Assembly: GCA_027064265.1 (NCBI GenBank)
Contig: JAMOQA010000255.1
Coordinates: 1-14,091 of the forward strand
DNA: 14,091 nt
Source of the DNA: Acidobacteriota bacterium
GTDB taxonomy: Bacteria; Acidobacteriota; Polarisedimenticolia; J045
Direction of reading: 5' to 3'
Shown here: piece after piece, positions 1 to 7,695 of the stretch
Layout: each line of letters begins with the position of its first letter
Position numbering within the stretch: the first letter of the stretch is position 1
Notes under the pieces: model-generated
What the model saw: only the letters and a program-made list of their open reading frames with translations
Database searches by the model: none
What the model was told of the DNA's origin: nothing
Made by a program: the position numbers and the translations under genes

Positions 1-1633
1 CGAGGAGCCAGTTGACCAGGTACCCGCCGTAACTCGCCCCGGCCACCGCGGCCCGGGAGGTGTCCGCGAGACCCCGACGCCCCACCTCCGCGACGCCGGC
101 GAGGACGTCCCGGGCGTCGGCGCCCCCGAGGTCGCCCCGGTTGGCGAGGGAGTACCGCTCCCCGTACCCGGAGGAACCCCGGTAGTTCGGCAGGAAGACG
201 GCGAAGCCCCGGGCGGCGAGGGCCTCCGCCTCGTAGACCCGGAACGTGTCGATCGCCCGCCAGTGGGGACCGCCGTGGAGCCACGCGACGAGGGGAGGCG
301 GACCCGCGCCGGCGTCTTCCCGCCCGTCCTCCGGCGGCAGGACGACGAGCCCCTCGTGGCGGAACCCCTCGTTCTCCCAGGCGATCCGCACCCGGCGCGA
401 GCGGACCCACTCCCGGGCCCCCGGGTTCAGGTCGGTCAGCCGCTCGAGGCCCCCGCCCGCGGGATCGAGGAGGCAGACCTCCGCCGGCGCGTCCGGCCAC
501 TCGGCGATCACCGCGAGCCGGCCCTCCCGGAGCGGGGCGTCGATGCCGTGGATCACGACACCGGAAAGGGGCAGCACCTCGTGCTCGCCGGTGGCCGGGT
601 CGACGAGGACCACCCGCGACTCCATCCCCCACGCCACCGCCGCCGCCACCCGGCCGTCCGGCAGCACGGCCCAGGCCTCCACGTCCCGGTCGACCCCCGC
701 GAGGAGCAGCCGGGGCGGCGCCTCCGGGTCGGCGAGGTCGACGGCCAGCAGCTCCTGGCGGGAGAAGGCGACCCCCGGGTCGGCCCACCCCTCGAAGACG
801 AGGAACCGTCCGTCCCGGGTGAAGAGGGGCCCGGTCTCGTTGCCGCCCCGGCCCCCGGAAACCGCCCGCTCCTCGCCGGTCTCGAGGTCCCGCAGGATCA
901 CCTCGCACCGGTCCAGGTCCTCGGGTCGCCCGGTGTGGTTGGTCGCGTAGGCGAGCAGGCGGCCGTCCGGCGAGACGTCGAAGTCGACCACCCCCCGGCA
1001 CGGGGGCAGCAGGACCCGGGAGCGGCGCCGCTCGTCCCGGTCCCCTCCTTCCCCGTCGTCCGGGTCCTCGAGGGGATGGAAGCGGATCTCGAGCAGCGGG
1101 ATCTCCTCGTCGACCACCAGCGGGTCGTCCCGGTTGTCCCGGCGGCGCCGGCGCCAGCCCCGCTCGGCGGCCGGCCGGGGGGCGGGACCGAGGGTGACCA
1201 CCCCGGAGCCGTCCGGCCAGAAGGCCCAGGCCTCCACCCCCTCCGGGGCCTCGGTCAGGCGTTCCGCCTCGCCCCCGCTCGCCCGCAGGGCGAAGACCTG
1301 CTGCTTGTCCTCGCCGTCCTCCCGGACGTCGTCCTCCTCGTCCTCGTGGGGCTGGGGCCGGAACGCGAGGAAACCGAGGCGGCTCCCGTCCGGCGACCAG
1401 AGGGGGGCGGTCGCGTCGTGGAGCCCGCGCACCCACTGCTCGGAGGACGGAATCGCTCCTCCCGCGGCCGGCGCCACGTGGATCCGCGTCCGCAGCTCGC
1501 TCTTGCCGAAGTCGCTCTCGGCCAGGGTGAACGCCACCCGCTCTCCACCCGGGGCCGCCGCCGGGTCGCCCGGCGACACCAGCCCGAGCAGGTCCCGGGC
1601 GGTCACCCGCCGCCTGCACTCGTCACGGGCCAT
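1..1633 (-). CDS. S9 family serine peptidase (prolyl oligopeptidase / acylaminoacyl-peptidase type), 3'-truncated by window edge
   Basis: An uninterrupted frame runs from ATG at 1633 to the window edge, giving 544 codons with no stop. An AAGGA-like ribosome site lies about 6 nt upstream of the ATG. The first ~400 residues look like the WD40-like beta-propeller of S9 peptidases, with repeated blade motifs such as WSPDGSRLGFLAF, DVSPDGRLLAYATN and FTRDGRFLVFEG. The alpha/beta-hydrolase part follows: HGGPH (from residue 453, oxyanion-hole region), NYRGSSGYGERY, and the nucleophile elbow GASYGGYLVNW with Ser534 as the expected catalytic serine. The Asp and His of the triad, perhaps 120-150 residues further on, lie outside the window. 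The family cleaves short peptides or removes N-terminal dipeptides or acylated residues. No signal peptide is visible (start MARDECRRRVTARDLLGL), so it is probably cytoplasmic. It diverges from the HD-GYP gene. Family assignment is secure; exact substrate is unknown. Confidence 0.93.
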   Translation of the reverse strand, partial: MARDECRRRVTARDLLGLVSPGDPAAAPGGERVAFTLAESDFGKSELRTRIHVAPAAGGAIPSSEQWVRGLHDATAPLWSPDGSRLGFLAFRPQPHEDEEDDVREDGEDKQQVFALRASGGEAERLTEAPEGVEAWAFWPDGSGVVTLGPAPRPAAERGWRRRRRDNRDDPLVVDEEIPLLEIRFHPLEDPDDGEGGDRDERRRSRVLLPPCRGVVDFDVSPDGRLLAYATNHTGRPEDLDRCEVILRDLETGEERAVSGGRGGNETGPLFTRDGRFLVFEGWADPGVAFSRQELLAVDLADPEAPPRLLLAGVDRDVEAWAVLPDGRVAAAVAWGMESRVVLVDPATGEHEVLPLSGVVIHGIDAPLREGRLAVIAEWPDAPAEVCLLDPAGGGLERLTDLNPGAREWVRSRRVRIAWENEGFRHEGLVVLPPEDGREDAGAGPPPLVAWLHGGPHWRAIDTFRVYEAEALAARGFAVFLPNYRGSSGYGERYSLANRGDLGGADARDVLAGVAEVGRRGLADTSRAAVAGASYGGYLVNWLL

Positions 1634-1669
1634 CGCTCTTCCTTCGCTGCCCCCGGAGGGGGGGGACCC

Positions 1670-1698
1670 TTCAGCTTGCCCCGTTCCGGGACGATAAG
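1670..1698 (+). promoter_or_regulatory. possible promoter for the HD-GYP gene
   Basis: TTCAGC (1670-1675) and GATAAG (1693-1698) are separated by 17 nt. Both hexamers are only partial matches to sigma-70 consensus (3/6 and 4/6). A start site near 1705 would fit translation from GTG 1720, preceded by AGGAG. It would not fit the upstream in-frame GTG at 1702. This is pattern matching only. Confidence 0.2.
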
Positions 1699-1719
1699 CA
1701 CGTGCAGGAGTGGCCCTCC

Positions 1720-2685
1720 GTGAGCGAGAAGACCCTGGAACAGGAAGCGACGTTCTTCCCCGTGGCCCTGGCGATGCTGGAGCCGGGGAAGGTCCTGCCC
1801 TGCGAGATCTGGATCCGCCACGAGGGAAAGAGACCGGTCCTCTACCGCACGGCGAACCTGCCGTTCACCGAGGAGCATCGCCAGCGGCTCCTCGATGCCG
1901 GCGTGGAACACGTCTACATCTCGTTCGAGGAGGCGGATGCCTGGAACCGCTACCTCGAGGACCAGCTCCGGGACCGGATCTCCGACCCGACGAAGCCCCT
2001 CGAGGAACGGGCGAAGATCCTCCTGGACACCGCCGAGCCCCTGATGCGGGAGGTGCTGGAGAACCCGGCCGCGCCCGGCGTGAAGGAACGGGTCGGAAAC
2101 CTGGCGGGCGCCATCGTCGAGCTGATCGACGGCCCCGAGGCGTTCGCCACGGCGATCCAGCTGATGGGCCACGACTACTACACCTACACCCACTGCACCC
2201 ACGTCTCGATCTACCTGGTCGCCCTCGCCCGGGAGACCGGGATCGACGCCCCGGACGTGCTCCAGAGCCTGGGACGGGCGGGCCTGATGCACGACTGCGG
2301 GAAGTGCCGGATCCCCCGGGAGCTGATCAACAAGCCCGGGAAGTTCACGCCGGAGGAATGGGAGCAGATGAAGCGCCACCCGGCGGAGGGCATCCGGATC
2401 CTCGAGGAAGCGGGTTGGCGGGACGAGGTGGTGCGGGAGGTCTGTCTCCGGCACCACGAGCGCCTGGACGGTACCGGGTACCCGGACGGAGTGACGGACC
2501 GCGAACTCGACCGGTTCACGCGCATGGCGGCGATCGTCGACGCCTTCGACGCGATGACGACGGACCGCTCCTACCAGAAGGGGATGACCGGCTTCGAGGC
2601 ACTGCGGATCATCCACGTCAAGGGCAAGGGGAAGTACGACCCCGAGCTGGTCCAGCGGTTCGTCGTCCTCGTCGCCCGCCGGTAG
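1720..2685 (+). CDS. HD-GYP domain cyclic-di-GMP phosphodiesterase
   Basis: This 321-aa protein would hydrolyse the second messenger c-di-GMP. GTG 1720 was chosen because AGGAG (1706-1710) sits 9 nt upstream; the in-frame GTG at 1702 would add six residues and has a poorer ribosome site. The N-terminal ~130 residues form an accessory domain (PCEIWIRHEGKRPVLYR, then LPFTEEHRQRLLDAGVEHVYI) often seen ahead of HD-GYP domains; its ligand is unknown to me. The HD-GYP domain spans roughly residues 155-310. It has His161, HD at 191-192 (LMHDCGKCRIP, with Lys195), the HHE pair at 245-247, GYP at 253-255 (RLDGTGYPDG), and the following VDAFDAMTTDRSY segment. All metal and signature residues are present, so an active enzyme is expected. 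There is no membrane segment or receiver domain, so it is probably soluble. It is followed 59 bp later by a TPR/cNMP-binding gene in the same direction, probably co-transcribed. Confidence 0.95.
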   Translation: MSEKTLEQEATFFPVALAMLEPGKVLPCEIWIRHEGKRPVLYRTANLPFTEEHRQRLLDAGVEHVYISFEEADAWNRYLEDQLRDRISDPTKPLEERAKILLDTAEPLMREVLENPAAPGVKERVGNLAGAIVELIDGPEAFATAIQLMGHDYYTYTHCTHVSIYLVALARETGIDAPDVLQSLGRAGLMHDCGKCRIPRELINKPGKFTPEEWEQMKRHPAEGIRILEEAGWRDEVVREVCLRHHERLDGTGYPDGVTDRELDRFTRMAAIVDAFDAMTTDRSYQKGMTGFEALRIIHVKGKGKYDPELVQRFVVLVARR

Positions 2686-2744
2686 CCTCCCTCGCCGCCG
2701 GTCCCCATATTCCCCGTGGGGATCGGGGAAGGGACGATGGCGCG

Positions 2745-3530
2745 ATGGTCTTCTCCTTCCTGAAGCGACGGACGAAGCACGAGGACCCGGCGAAGGCCGT
2801 GGCGGCGGGCGACTACGAGACGGCGCTCGAGATCTACCGCGAACGGGCCCGGAACGACGCGATGCGCGCCGCCACCTGGCACAAGAAGGCGGCGGAGGTG
2901 CTCGCCCTCCTCGGGCGGACCGGCGAGGCGGTGGAGGCGTACCTCGCGGCGGCCGCCGCCTACGAGCGGGACGAGCGACATCTCCAGGCGCTCGCGCTCT
3001 ACCGGACGATCCTGCGGATCGACCCGGACAACGAGGCGGTCCGGGAGAAGCTCGGCGAGATCGCCGCACCCGAGCCGGCCCCCGAGGAGGAGCAGGCGCT
3101 GGCGAACGGGATGACGATCCGCACGCGCCTCAAGAAGTACGTCCCCCTCTTCTCCGAGTTCGACCGGGAGGAGCTGACCGGCATCGTCGAGGTGATGGAG
3201 GTCCACCGGGTCGACGCCGGTCACGTCGTCTTCTCCCAGGGGGAACCCGGGGACTCCCTGTGGATCGTCGCCGAGGGGGAGGTCGCCCTGACCGTCCAGG
3301 GGAACGGGGGCGACCCGGTGGAGGTCGACCGGATCCACGAGGGCGGCTTCTTCGGCGAGGTCTCGGCCCTTTCCCGGGCGCCCCGCAACGTGACCGCGAT
3401 CACCACCCGGCCGAGCGAGCTCCTCGAGCTCTCCCGCGACTACCTGGAGGCGGTCGCGATCGTCCACCCGCGGGTCTGGGAGGTCCTCGAGGAGTTCCAG
3501 AAGCGCCGGCAGGTCCCGGTCGGCGTCTGA
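2745..3530 (+). CDS. TPR-like plus cyclic-nucleotide-binding domain protein
   Basis: This is a 261-aa cytoplasmic protein. ATG 2745 is preceded by a GGGAAGGGA purine run. Residues ~14-105 are paired helices of TPR type (GDYETALEIYRERARND, then HLQALALYRTILRIDPDNEAVREKL). Residues ~130-245 form a cNMP-binding (CAP_ED) beta-roll: PLFSEFDREELTGIVEVMEV, then GEPGDSLWIVAEGEVALTV, then the phosphate-binding cassette GGFFGEVSALSRAPRNVTA. Gly204-Glu205 and Arg214 of the cassette are present. The Thr/Ser that usually follows the arginine is Asn215, so whether it binds cAMP or cGMP is uncertain. There is no helix-turn-helix, so it is not a CRP-type transcription factor; a ligand-responsive scaffold is more likely. 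It follows the HD-GYP gene by 59 bp and converges on the CHAT gene with 10 bp between the stops. Domain assignment is strong; role unknown. Confidence 0.9.
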   Translation: MVFSFLKRRTKHEDPAKAVAAGDYETALEIYRERARNDAMRAATWHKKAAEVLALLGRTGEAVEAYLAAAAAYERDERHLQALALYRTILRIDPDNEAVREKLGEIAAPEPAPEEEQALANGMTIRTRLKKYVPLFSEFDREELTGIVEVMEVHRVDAGHVVFSQGEPGDSLWIVAEGEVALTVQGNGGDPVEVDRIHEGGFFGEVSALSRAPRNVTAITTRPSELLELSRDYLEAVAIVHPRVWEVLEEFQKRRQVPVGV

Positions 3531-3540
3531 CGTCGCTCTC

Positions 3541-6102
3541 TCAGTCGGCCTCCGGTGGCTCGACATCGAACGGGTCCCGGGGTCGCCGGAAGAGCCGCCA
3601 GGAAACGACGGCGAGGATCGCGAGCGCCGCCCCGAGGGAGGCCCAGAACGGCCAGCGCACCCGTGGCGGCGGCACCACCCGCACGTCCGGGCGCCCGACG
3701 ACGGCGAGGGCGGCCGCCCCGTCCTGCCGCAGCTCCTCGAGGAGGGGCCGCAGCGCCTCGAAGACGGTCTTCCCCCGGCCGAGCCGCCCGTAGAACTCCT
3801 TCCACCCGGTGGCGGCCCGCCCCGGGGGCAGGTCCGCCAGGCTGACGACGGCGGCCCGGGCGCCCCGGCCGACGAGCAGGCACGCGGCCCGGGCGCGGGA
3901 GACCGGGTCGTCCGCGAACCCGTCCCGGGGGTCGAGGACGACGAGTTCCCGGCGCTCCCCGGCGACCTGGAACCGGTCGAGGGAGAGAGCGGAGAGCTCG
4001 TGCCCGGTCCCGTGGACGCCGAGGACGAACCGGCGCGCCTCCCGCCCGGCGAGGAGCAGCGGGAGCCCCAGGTGGAGCACGTCCCGGGCCCCCCGCAGCT
4101 CGAGGAGCAGGTCGTTCACCGGGGTGGCGTCCGCGTCGATCGCCCGGAAGGACGCGAACCTCACCAGCCCCGGCACCCGCGGATCCCCCGGGATCCCGGG
4201 CAGGCCGTCGAGTCCGACCGCCAGCAGGTGGGCCTCCTCCCGGGTCTCGGCCACCCCCACCGGGAAGGCGGCGAGCAGGCGCGCCAGGGACGGGAGCACG
4301 GCGGGCTGGAAGAGCTGCCCGAGGCAGCAGGCCTCCCGGTCGAAGGCGCCGGGAGCGGGCATCTCCGCCCAGGGAACGCCGAAGAGGAACCCGTCGGGCA
4401 CGATCAGCAGCTGGGCGTCCCGGGGAAAGTTCGCGAGCGGCCCCACCAGGGAGCCCGCCTGGGGCCGCCCCCCCGCCGGGAGGGTCTTCCCCTCCCCGAG
4501 GGGACCGATCCACTCCCGGAGGGTGTCCCCGGCGGGGAGGGTCTCGAGGGAGATCTCTCCGGGCTTGAGGAAGAACGCCCAGCTCCGGGTCTCCCCGAGG
4601 ACGAACAGGGCCATCCCGGCGTCCTGGGCGGCGAGCTGGCGCTGGAGCCGGTCGATCTCCGGGACGTCGGTCTGCCGGGCGATCCGCATCCCCAGGGCGG
4701 AACGCAGCTCCTCGGCGAGGGAAAGGACGCGGACCAGCTGGGCCTCCCCCTCCGCGCCGGCGGCGAGGACCCGGTCGAGGACCACCTGGACGGCCCGGCG
4801 CGGCAGCCCCGGATCGGCCCAGGGGTTCCCCCAGGCGTCGCCACCCGGCCACTCCCGGAGGGGCCGCAGCACTTCCAGCCGGGCGAGGGCCGCATCCCCC
4901 GGCCGGGCCTCGAGCCGGTACTGCTCGACGACCGCCGCCAGGACCAGCTCGGGAATTCCCCGTCCCCGGGCGAGCTGTTCGGCGCGGCCGTACTCCCGGA
5001 CGGCGCCGGCCACGTCCCCCTCGGCCTCCGCCTCCATGGCGGCGGCGAAGGCCCCGAGCACCGCCAGGTCACCCTCTCCCTCGCGGCGGACCGACCGGAG
5101 GAGGGCCTTCCCCTCCCGCACCCGCTCCATCCGCAGGAGCAGCATGCCGCGCAGCAGCCGGAGGGTGGCCCGGTCGCCAGGCGCGGCGGAAACGCCCCGG
5201 ACGGCGTCCAGCGCCTCGAGTCCTTCCGCGGCCTTCCCCGGGTGACCCCGGTCGAGGGCCGCCCAGGCTGCAGCCAGGGCCGACCGCACCCGGTCCCGGG
5301 CCGGGAGCGCCGGGTCCCGGGCCGCCTCCAGGTGCCCGGCGATCCAGCGGTGGTACGCGCCGGGCAGGAACCCCTCCCGTGCGGCCGCCGCGGCGGCGCA
5401 GGCCGCGGCCCGGTGGTGAACGAGCGGCAGCCCGATCGACCGGTCGGCCGCACCCTCGCACCAGGCCCGGGCGGCGGCGCTGTCCCCGGCGGCCAGCAGG
5501 ATCTCCCCGGCGGCCAGGGAGACCCGGGGATCGGACCGGCGGTGGGAATCCTCCGCCGCCCGCACCGGCGCGAGCAGGGCGAGGGCCTCCCCGGGCAACC
5601 CGCACCGGGCCAGCGCCCGGGCGGCGAGAACCCGCGCTCCCGGCACCGCCGGCAGCCGGTCGATCCCCTGCTCGAGCCGGGCCCGGACCTCGTCGCACCG
5701 TCCCTCCCGGGAAAGGGCGTAGAGCAGCCCGGGCGCCGCGTCCCCCGGGGCCGCCAGGGCTTCCCTCCCCGCCGCTCCCGGACCGAGGTCGACCAGCAGC
5801 TCGGCCATCGCGGCCCGGAGGTCCGGGTCCGCGTCCGCGGAGAGCCCTCCGACCAGCGCCCGCCGGGCCGCTTCCTCCTCCCCCCGGGCGAGGCGCCAGA
5901 GGGCCCGGGCCCAGGCGCGGCCCGCGGCCCCGCCGGGAAGGCGTCCGGCCGTCGCCGGGTCGGGGGCGAGGGCGGCGGAGCCGGCGAGGCTGATCCGGCG
6001 AGCCACCTGGCGCTGGACCTCGAGGGACGGCAGTTCCGGGGCGGCCACCGCCGGCAGGAGCGCGGCGGCGGCGAGAACGGCTGGCAGGATCCGGCGAGTC
6101 AT
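3541..6102 (-). CDS. exported TPR-CHAT-like protein with C-terminal membrane anchor, catalytic dyad not evident
   Basis: An 853-aa protein. ATG 6102 is preceded by GGAGGG about 10 nt away and followed by a signal sequence (MTRRILPAVLAAAALLPAVA, cleavage near residue 21). The frame stays open further upstream, but only this start gives both features. Residues ~60-480 are Ala/Leu/Arg-rich helical repeats of TPR type. From ~490 to 815 the pattern is that of a CHAT (caspase HetF-associated with TPR) domain: ALFVLGETRSWAFFLKPG, LLIVPDGFLFGVPWAEMP, then GARAAVVSLADLPPG and FYGRLGRGKTVFEALRPL. Where active CHAT peptidases carry a His-Gly after the LH strand, this protein has DVLHLGLPLLLAG (LH at 676-677). 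Where they carry a Cys in LSACETG, it has LVVLDPRDG (Asp724). A hydrophobic helix (~817-835) and a basic tail end the protein. I infer a periplasmic or surface-facing pseudoprotease or scaffold; partners unknown. Confidence 0.83.
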   Translation of the reverse strand: MTRRILPAVLAAAALLPAVAAPELPSLEVQRQVARRISLAGSAALAPDPATAGRLPGGAAGRAWARALWRLARGEEEAARRALVGGLSADADPDLRAAMAELLVDLGPGAAGREALAAPGDAAPGLLYALSREGRCDEVRARLEQGIDRLPAVPGARVLAARALARCGLPGEALALLAPVRAAEDSHRRSDPRVSLAAGEILLAAGDSAAARAWCEGAADRSIGLPLVHHRAAACAAAAAAREGFLPGAYHRWIAGHLEAARDPALPARDRVRSALAAAWAALDRGHPGKAAEGLEALDAVRGVSAAPGDRATLRLLRGMLLLRMERVREGKALLRSVRREGEGDLAVLGAFAAAMEAEAEGDVAGAVREYGRAEQLARGRGIPELVLAAVVEQYRLEARPGDAALARLEVLRPLREWPGGDAWGNPWADPGLPRRAVQVVLDRVLAAGAEGEAQLVRVLSLAEELRSALGMRIARQTDVPEIDRLQRQLAAQDAGMALFVLGETRSWAFFLKPGEISLETLPAGDTLREWIGPLGEGKTLPAGGRPQAGSLVGPLANFPRDAQLLIVPDGFLFGVPWAEMPAPGAFDREACCLGQLFQPAVLPSLARLLAAFPVGVAETREEAHLLAVGLDGLPGIPGDPRVPGLVRFASFRAIDADATPVNDLLLELRGARDVLHLGLPLLLAGREARRFVLGVHGTGHELSALSLDRFQVAGERRELVVLDPRDGFADDPVSRARAACLLVGRGARAAVVSLADLPPGRAATGWKEFYGRLGRGKTVFEALRPLLEELRQDGAAALAVVGRPDVRVVPPPRVRWPFWASLGAALAILAVVSWRLFRRPRDPFDVEPPEAD

Positions 6103-6188
6103 CGGTGCGGGTCCCTCCTCCCCCGGGGCCCCGGGACGGGGGAAAGATAGCCTCCCGGAGAGCCCACCGCATCGGGGCCGGCGACTCC

Positions 6189-6217
6189 TTGACAATCCAT
6201 CGGCCAGTCGCCAGAAA
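6189..6217 (+). promoter_or_regulatory. candidate promoter region for the saccharopine operon
   Basis: The 205-bp divergent spacer (6103-6307) is noticeably less GC-rich than its surroundings. It contains a perfect TTGACA at 6189-6194. The -10 at 17-nt spacing would be CAGAAA (6212-6217), a poor match. ACGTTCG occurs at 6218-6224 and again at 6244-6250, which might be an operator half-site pair. For the leftward CHAT gene, TATCTT on the minus strand (6149-6144) is a possible -10 without a clear -35. Only the -35 hexamer is a convincing match. Confidence 0.25.
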
Positions 6218-6307
6218 ACGTTCGGAGTTCTCGTCGGGCGCCCACGTTCGTTCGGGCGCAAACAACGACAATCGAACCTGAAACGGCCACCCACGGGGAG
6301 GAACCTC

Positions 6308-7657
6308 ATGGATTGCGTGATCGGGATCCGCCGCGAGGACAAGAACCGCTGGGAGCGCCGCGTCCCCCTGACCCCCGACGCCGTCCGCCACCTCGCGGAC
6401 CAGGGAATCCGGGTCGCGGTGCAGCCGTCGCCGATCCGGGTCTTCACCGACGCGGAGTACGTCCGCGCCGGCGCCGAGGTCCGGGAGGACCTCGACGACT
6501 GCTTCCTCGTGATGGGGGTCAAGGAGATGCCCCGGGGGTTCTTCCGGGAGGGGGGCGTCTACCTGTTCTTCTCCCACACGATGAAGGGCCAGCCGGCGAA
6601 CATGGAGATGCTGGCGGAGATCCTGCGGAAGCGGGCGACCCTGGTCGACTACGAGCTGATCACCGACGACGAGGGCCGCCGCCTCGTCGCCTTCGGCCAC
6701 TTCGCGGGGCTCGCCGGCATGCTCGACGGGCTGTGGGCCCTCGGCCGGCGCCTCGCGGAGGAAGGGATCGTCACCCCCTTCGCCGGCGCCCTCCGGGCGT
6801 GGGAGTTCCGCGACCTGGCGGAGGCGAAGGCGGCCACGGAGCGGCTCGGCCGGCAGATCGCGGACGAAGGGCTTCCCGCGGAAGTCGCGCCCCTGGTGTT
6901 CGGCGTCACCGGCTACGGCCGGGTCGCCCGGGGGGCCCGGGAGATCCTCGACCTCCTGCCGGTCCGCGAGGTCGCCCCGGAAGACCTCCCTGCCCTGCTC
7001 GCCGAGCCCGCGGGCGCCCACCGGCGGCACGTCTACGTGACGACCTTCCGCAAGGAGCACATGTACCGCCGGAAGGTGGACGGCGGGTTCGACCTGGCCG
7101 AACTGAACGACCACCCCGGGCGGTACGAGAGCCGGCTGGTCGAGTTCCTCCCCCACCTCACCGTGCTGGTCAACGCCCTCTACTGGGAGCCCCGCTTCCC
7201 CCGGCTGGTCACGAGGGAGATGCTCGCGGACCTCTGGGCCGGGGAGCGGTCGCCGCGCCTGCGGCTGATCGACGACATCACCTGCGACATCCGCGGGTCG
7301 ATCGAGGCGACGGTGAAGCCCACCGACCCCGACCGGCCGACCTACCTCTACCTGCCGGACCGGGACGAGGCGGTGGACGACGCCTGGACCGGCCGCGGGC
7401 CCGTCGTCCTCGCCGTCGACAACCTCCCCTGTGAACTTCCCCGGGAAGCGTCCGAGGAGTTCTCCGGGGCGCTCGCCCCGTTCGTGCCGGCGCTGGCGCG
7501 GGCCCTCGGGCCCGACGGGCTCGACCTCGAGAAGCTTCCCGCGCCGCTCCGCCGGGCGGTGATCGCCCACCGGGGCGAGCTGATGCCGCGGCACGCCCAC
7601 CTGGCGGACCTGCTGCCGGGCGGGCCGGGGAACCGGGAGCTGCGGCACGCCTCCTGA
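6308..7657 (+). CDS. lysine-2-oxoglutarate reductase (saccharopine-forming), AASS N-terminal-half type
   Basis: This 449-aa enzyme would condense L-lysine with 2-oxoglutarate, using NADPH, to give saccharopine. ATG 6308 has GGAGG 6 nt upstream. It follows the reductase half of eukaryotic AASS almost end to end: IGIRREDKNRWERRVPLTPD (5-24), QPSPIRVFTDAEY, FFSHTMKGQPANM (87-99), VAFGHFAGLAGM (127-138), the nucleotide-binding loop VFGVTGYGRVARGAREILDLLP (197-218), the HP-RY-SR segment near 270, VNALYWEPRFPRL (288-300), CDIRGSIE (326-333) and VDNLPCELPREASEEF (370-385). The fold is the alanine dehydrogenase/transhydrogenase type. The length equals that half of AASS, so it is complete. The saccharopine dehydrogenase gene follows by 38 bp. 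The pairing favours lysine degradation, although the reverse reaction cannot be excluded from sequence. No aminoadipate-semialdehyde dehydrogenase is in view. Confidence 0.93.
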   Translation: MDCVIGIRREDKNRWERRVPLTPDAVRHLADQGIRVAVQPSPIRVFTDAEYVRAGAEVREDLDDCFLVMGVKEMPRGFFREGGVYLFFSHTMKGQPANMEMLAEILRKRATLVDYELITDDEGRRLVAFGHFAGLAGMLDGLWALGRRLAEEGIVTPFAGALRAWEFRDLAEAKAATERLGRQIADEGLPAEVAPLVFGVTGYGRVARGAREILDLLPVREVAPEDLPALLAEPAGAHRRHVYVTTFRKEHMYRRKVDGGFDLAELNDHPGRYESRLVEFLPHLTVLVNALYWEPRFPRLVTREMLADLWAGERSPRLRLIDDITCDIRGSIEATVKPTDPDRPTYLYLPDRDEAVDDAWTGRGPVVLAVDNLPCELPREASEEFSGALAPFVPALARALGPDGLDLEKLPAPLRRAVIAHRGELMPRHAHLADLLPGGPGNRELRHAS

Positions 7658-7695
7658 GACGCCCCGGCCGCGGTCGCGGCGGGAGGAGGACGGCG

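Noticed and set aside
263..1723. Long open frame on the plus strand opposite the S9 peptidase
   Set aside because: It is antisense to a frame with clear S9 motifs. Its Gly/Pro/Arg-rich translation is the usual result of reading high-GC coding DNA on the other strand.
2702..2730. Terminator hairpin between the HD-GYP and TPR/cNMP genes
   Set aside because: CCCCA and TGGGG can pair, but the stem is only 5 bp with competing alternatives and no T-run. Co-transcription is the simpler reading.
6103..6522. N-terminal extension of the CHAT gene to a start at 6522
   Set aside because: The extension would overlap the first ~70 codons of the lysine-2-oxoglutarate reductase. The ATG at 6102 has a ribosome site and is followed by a signal peptide.
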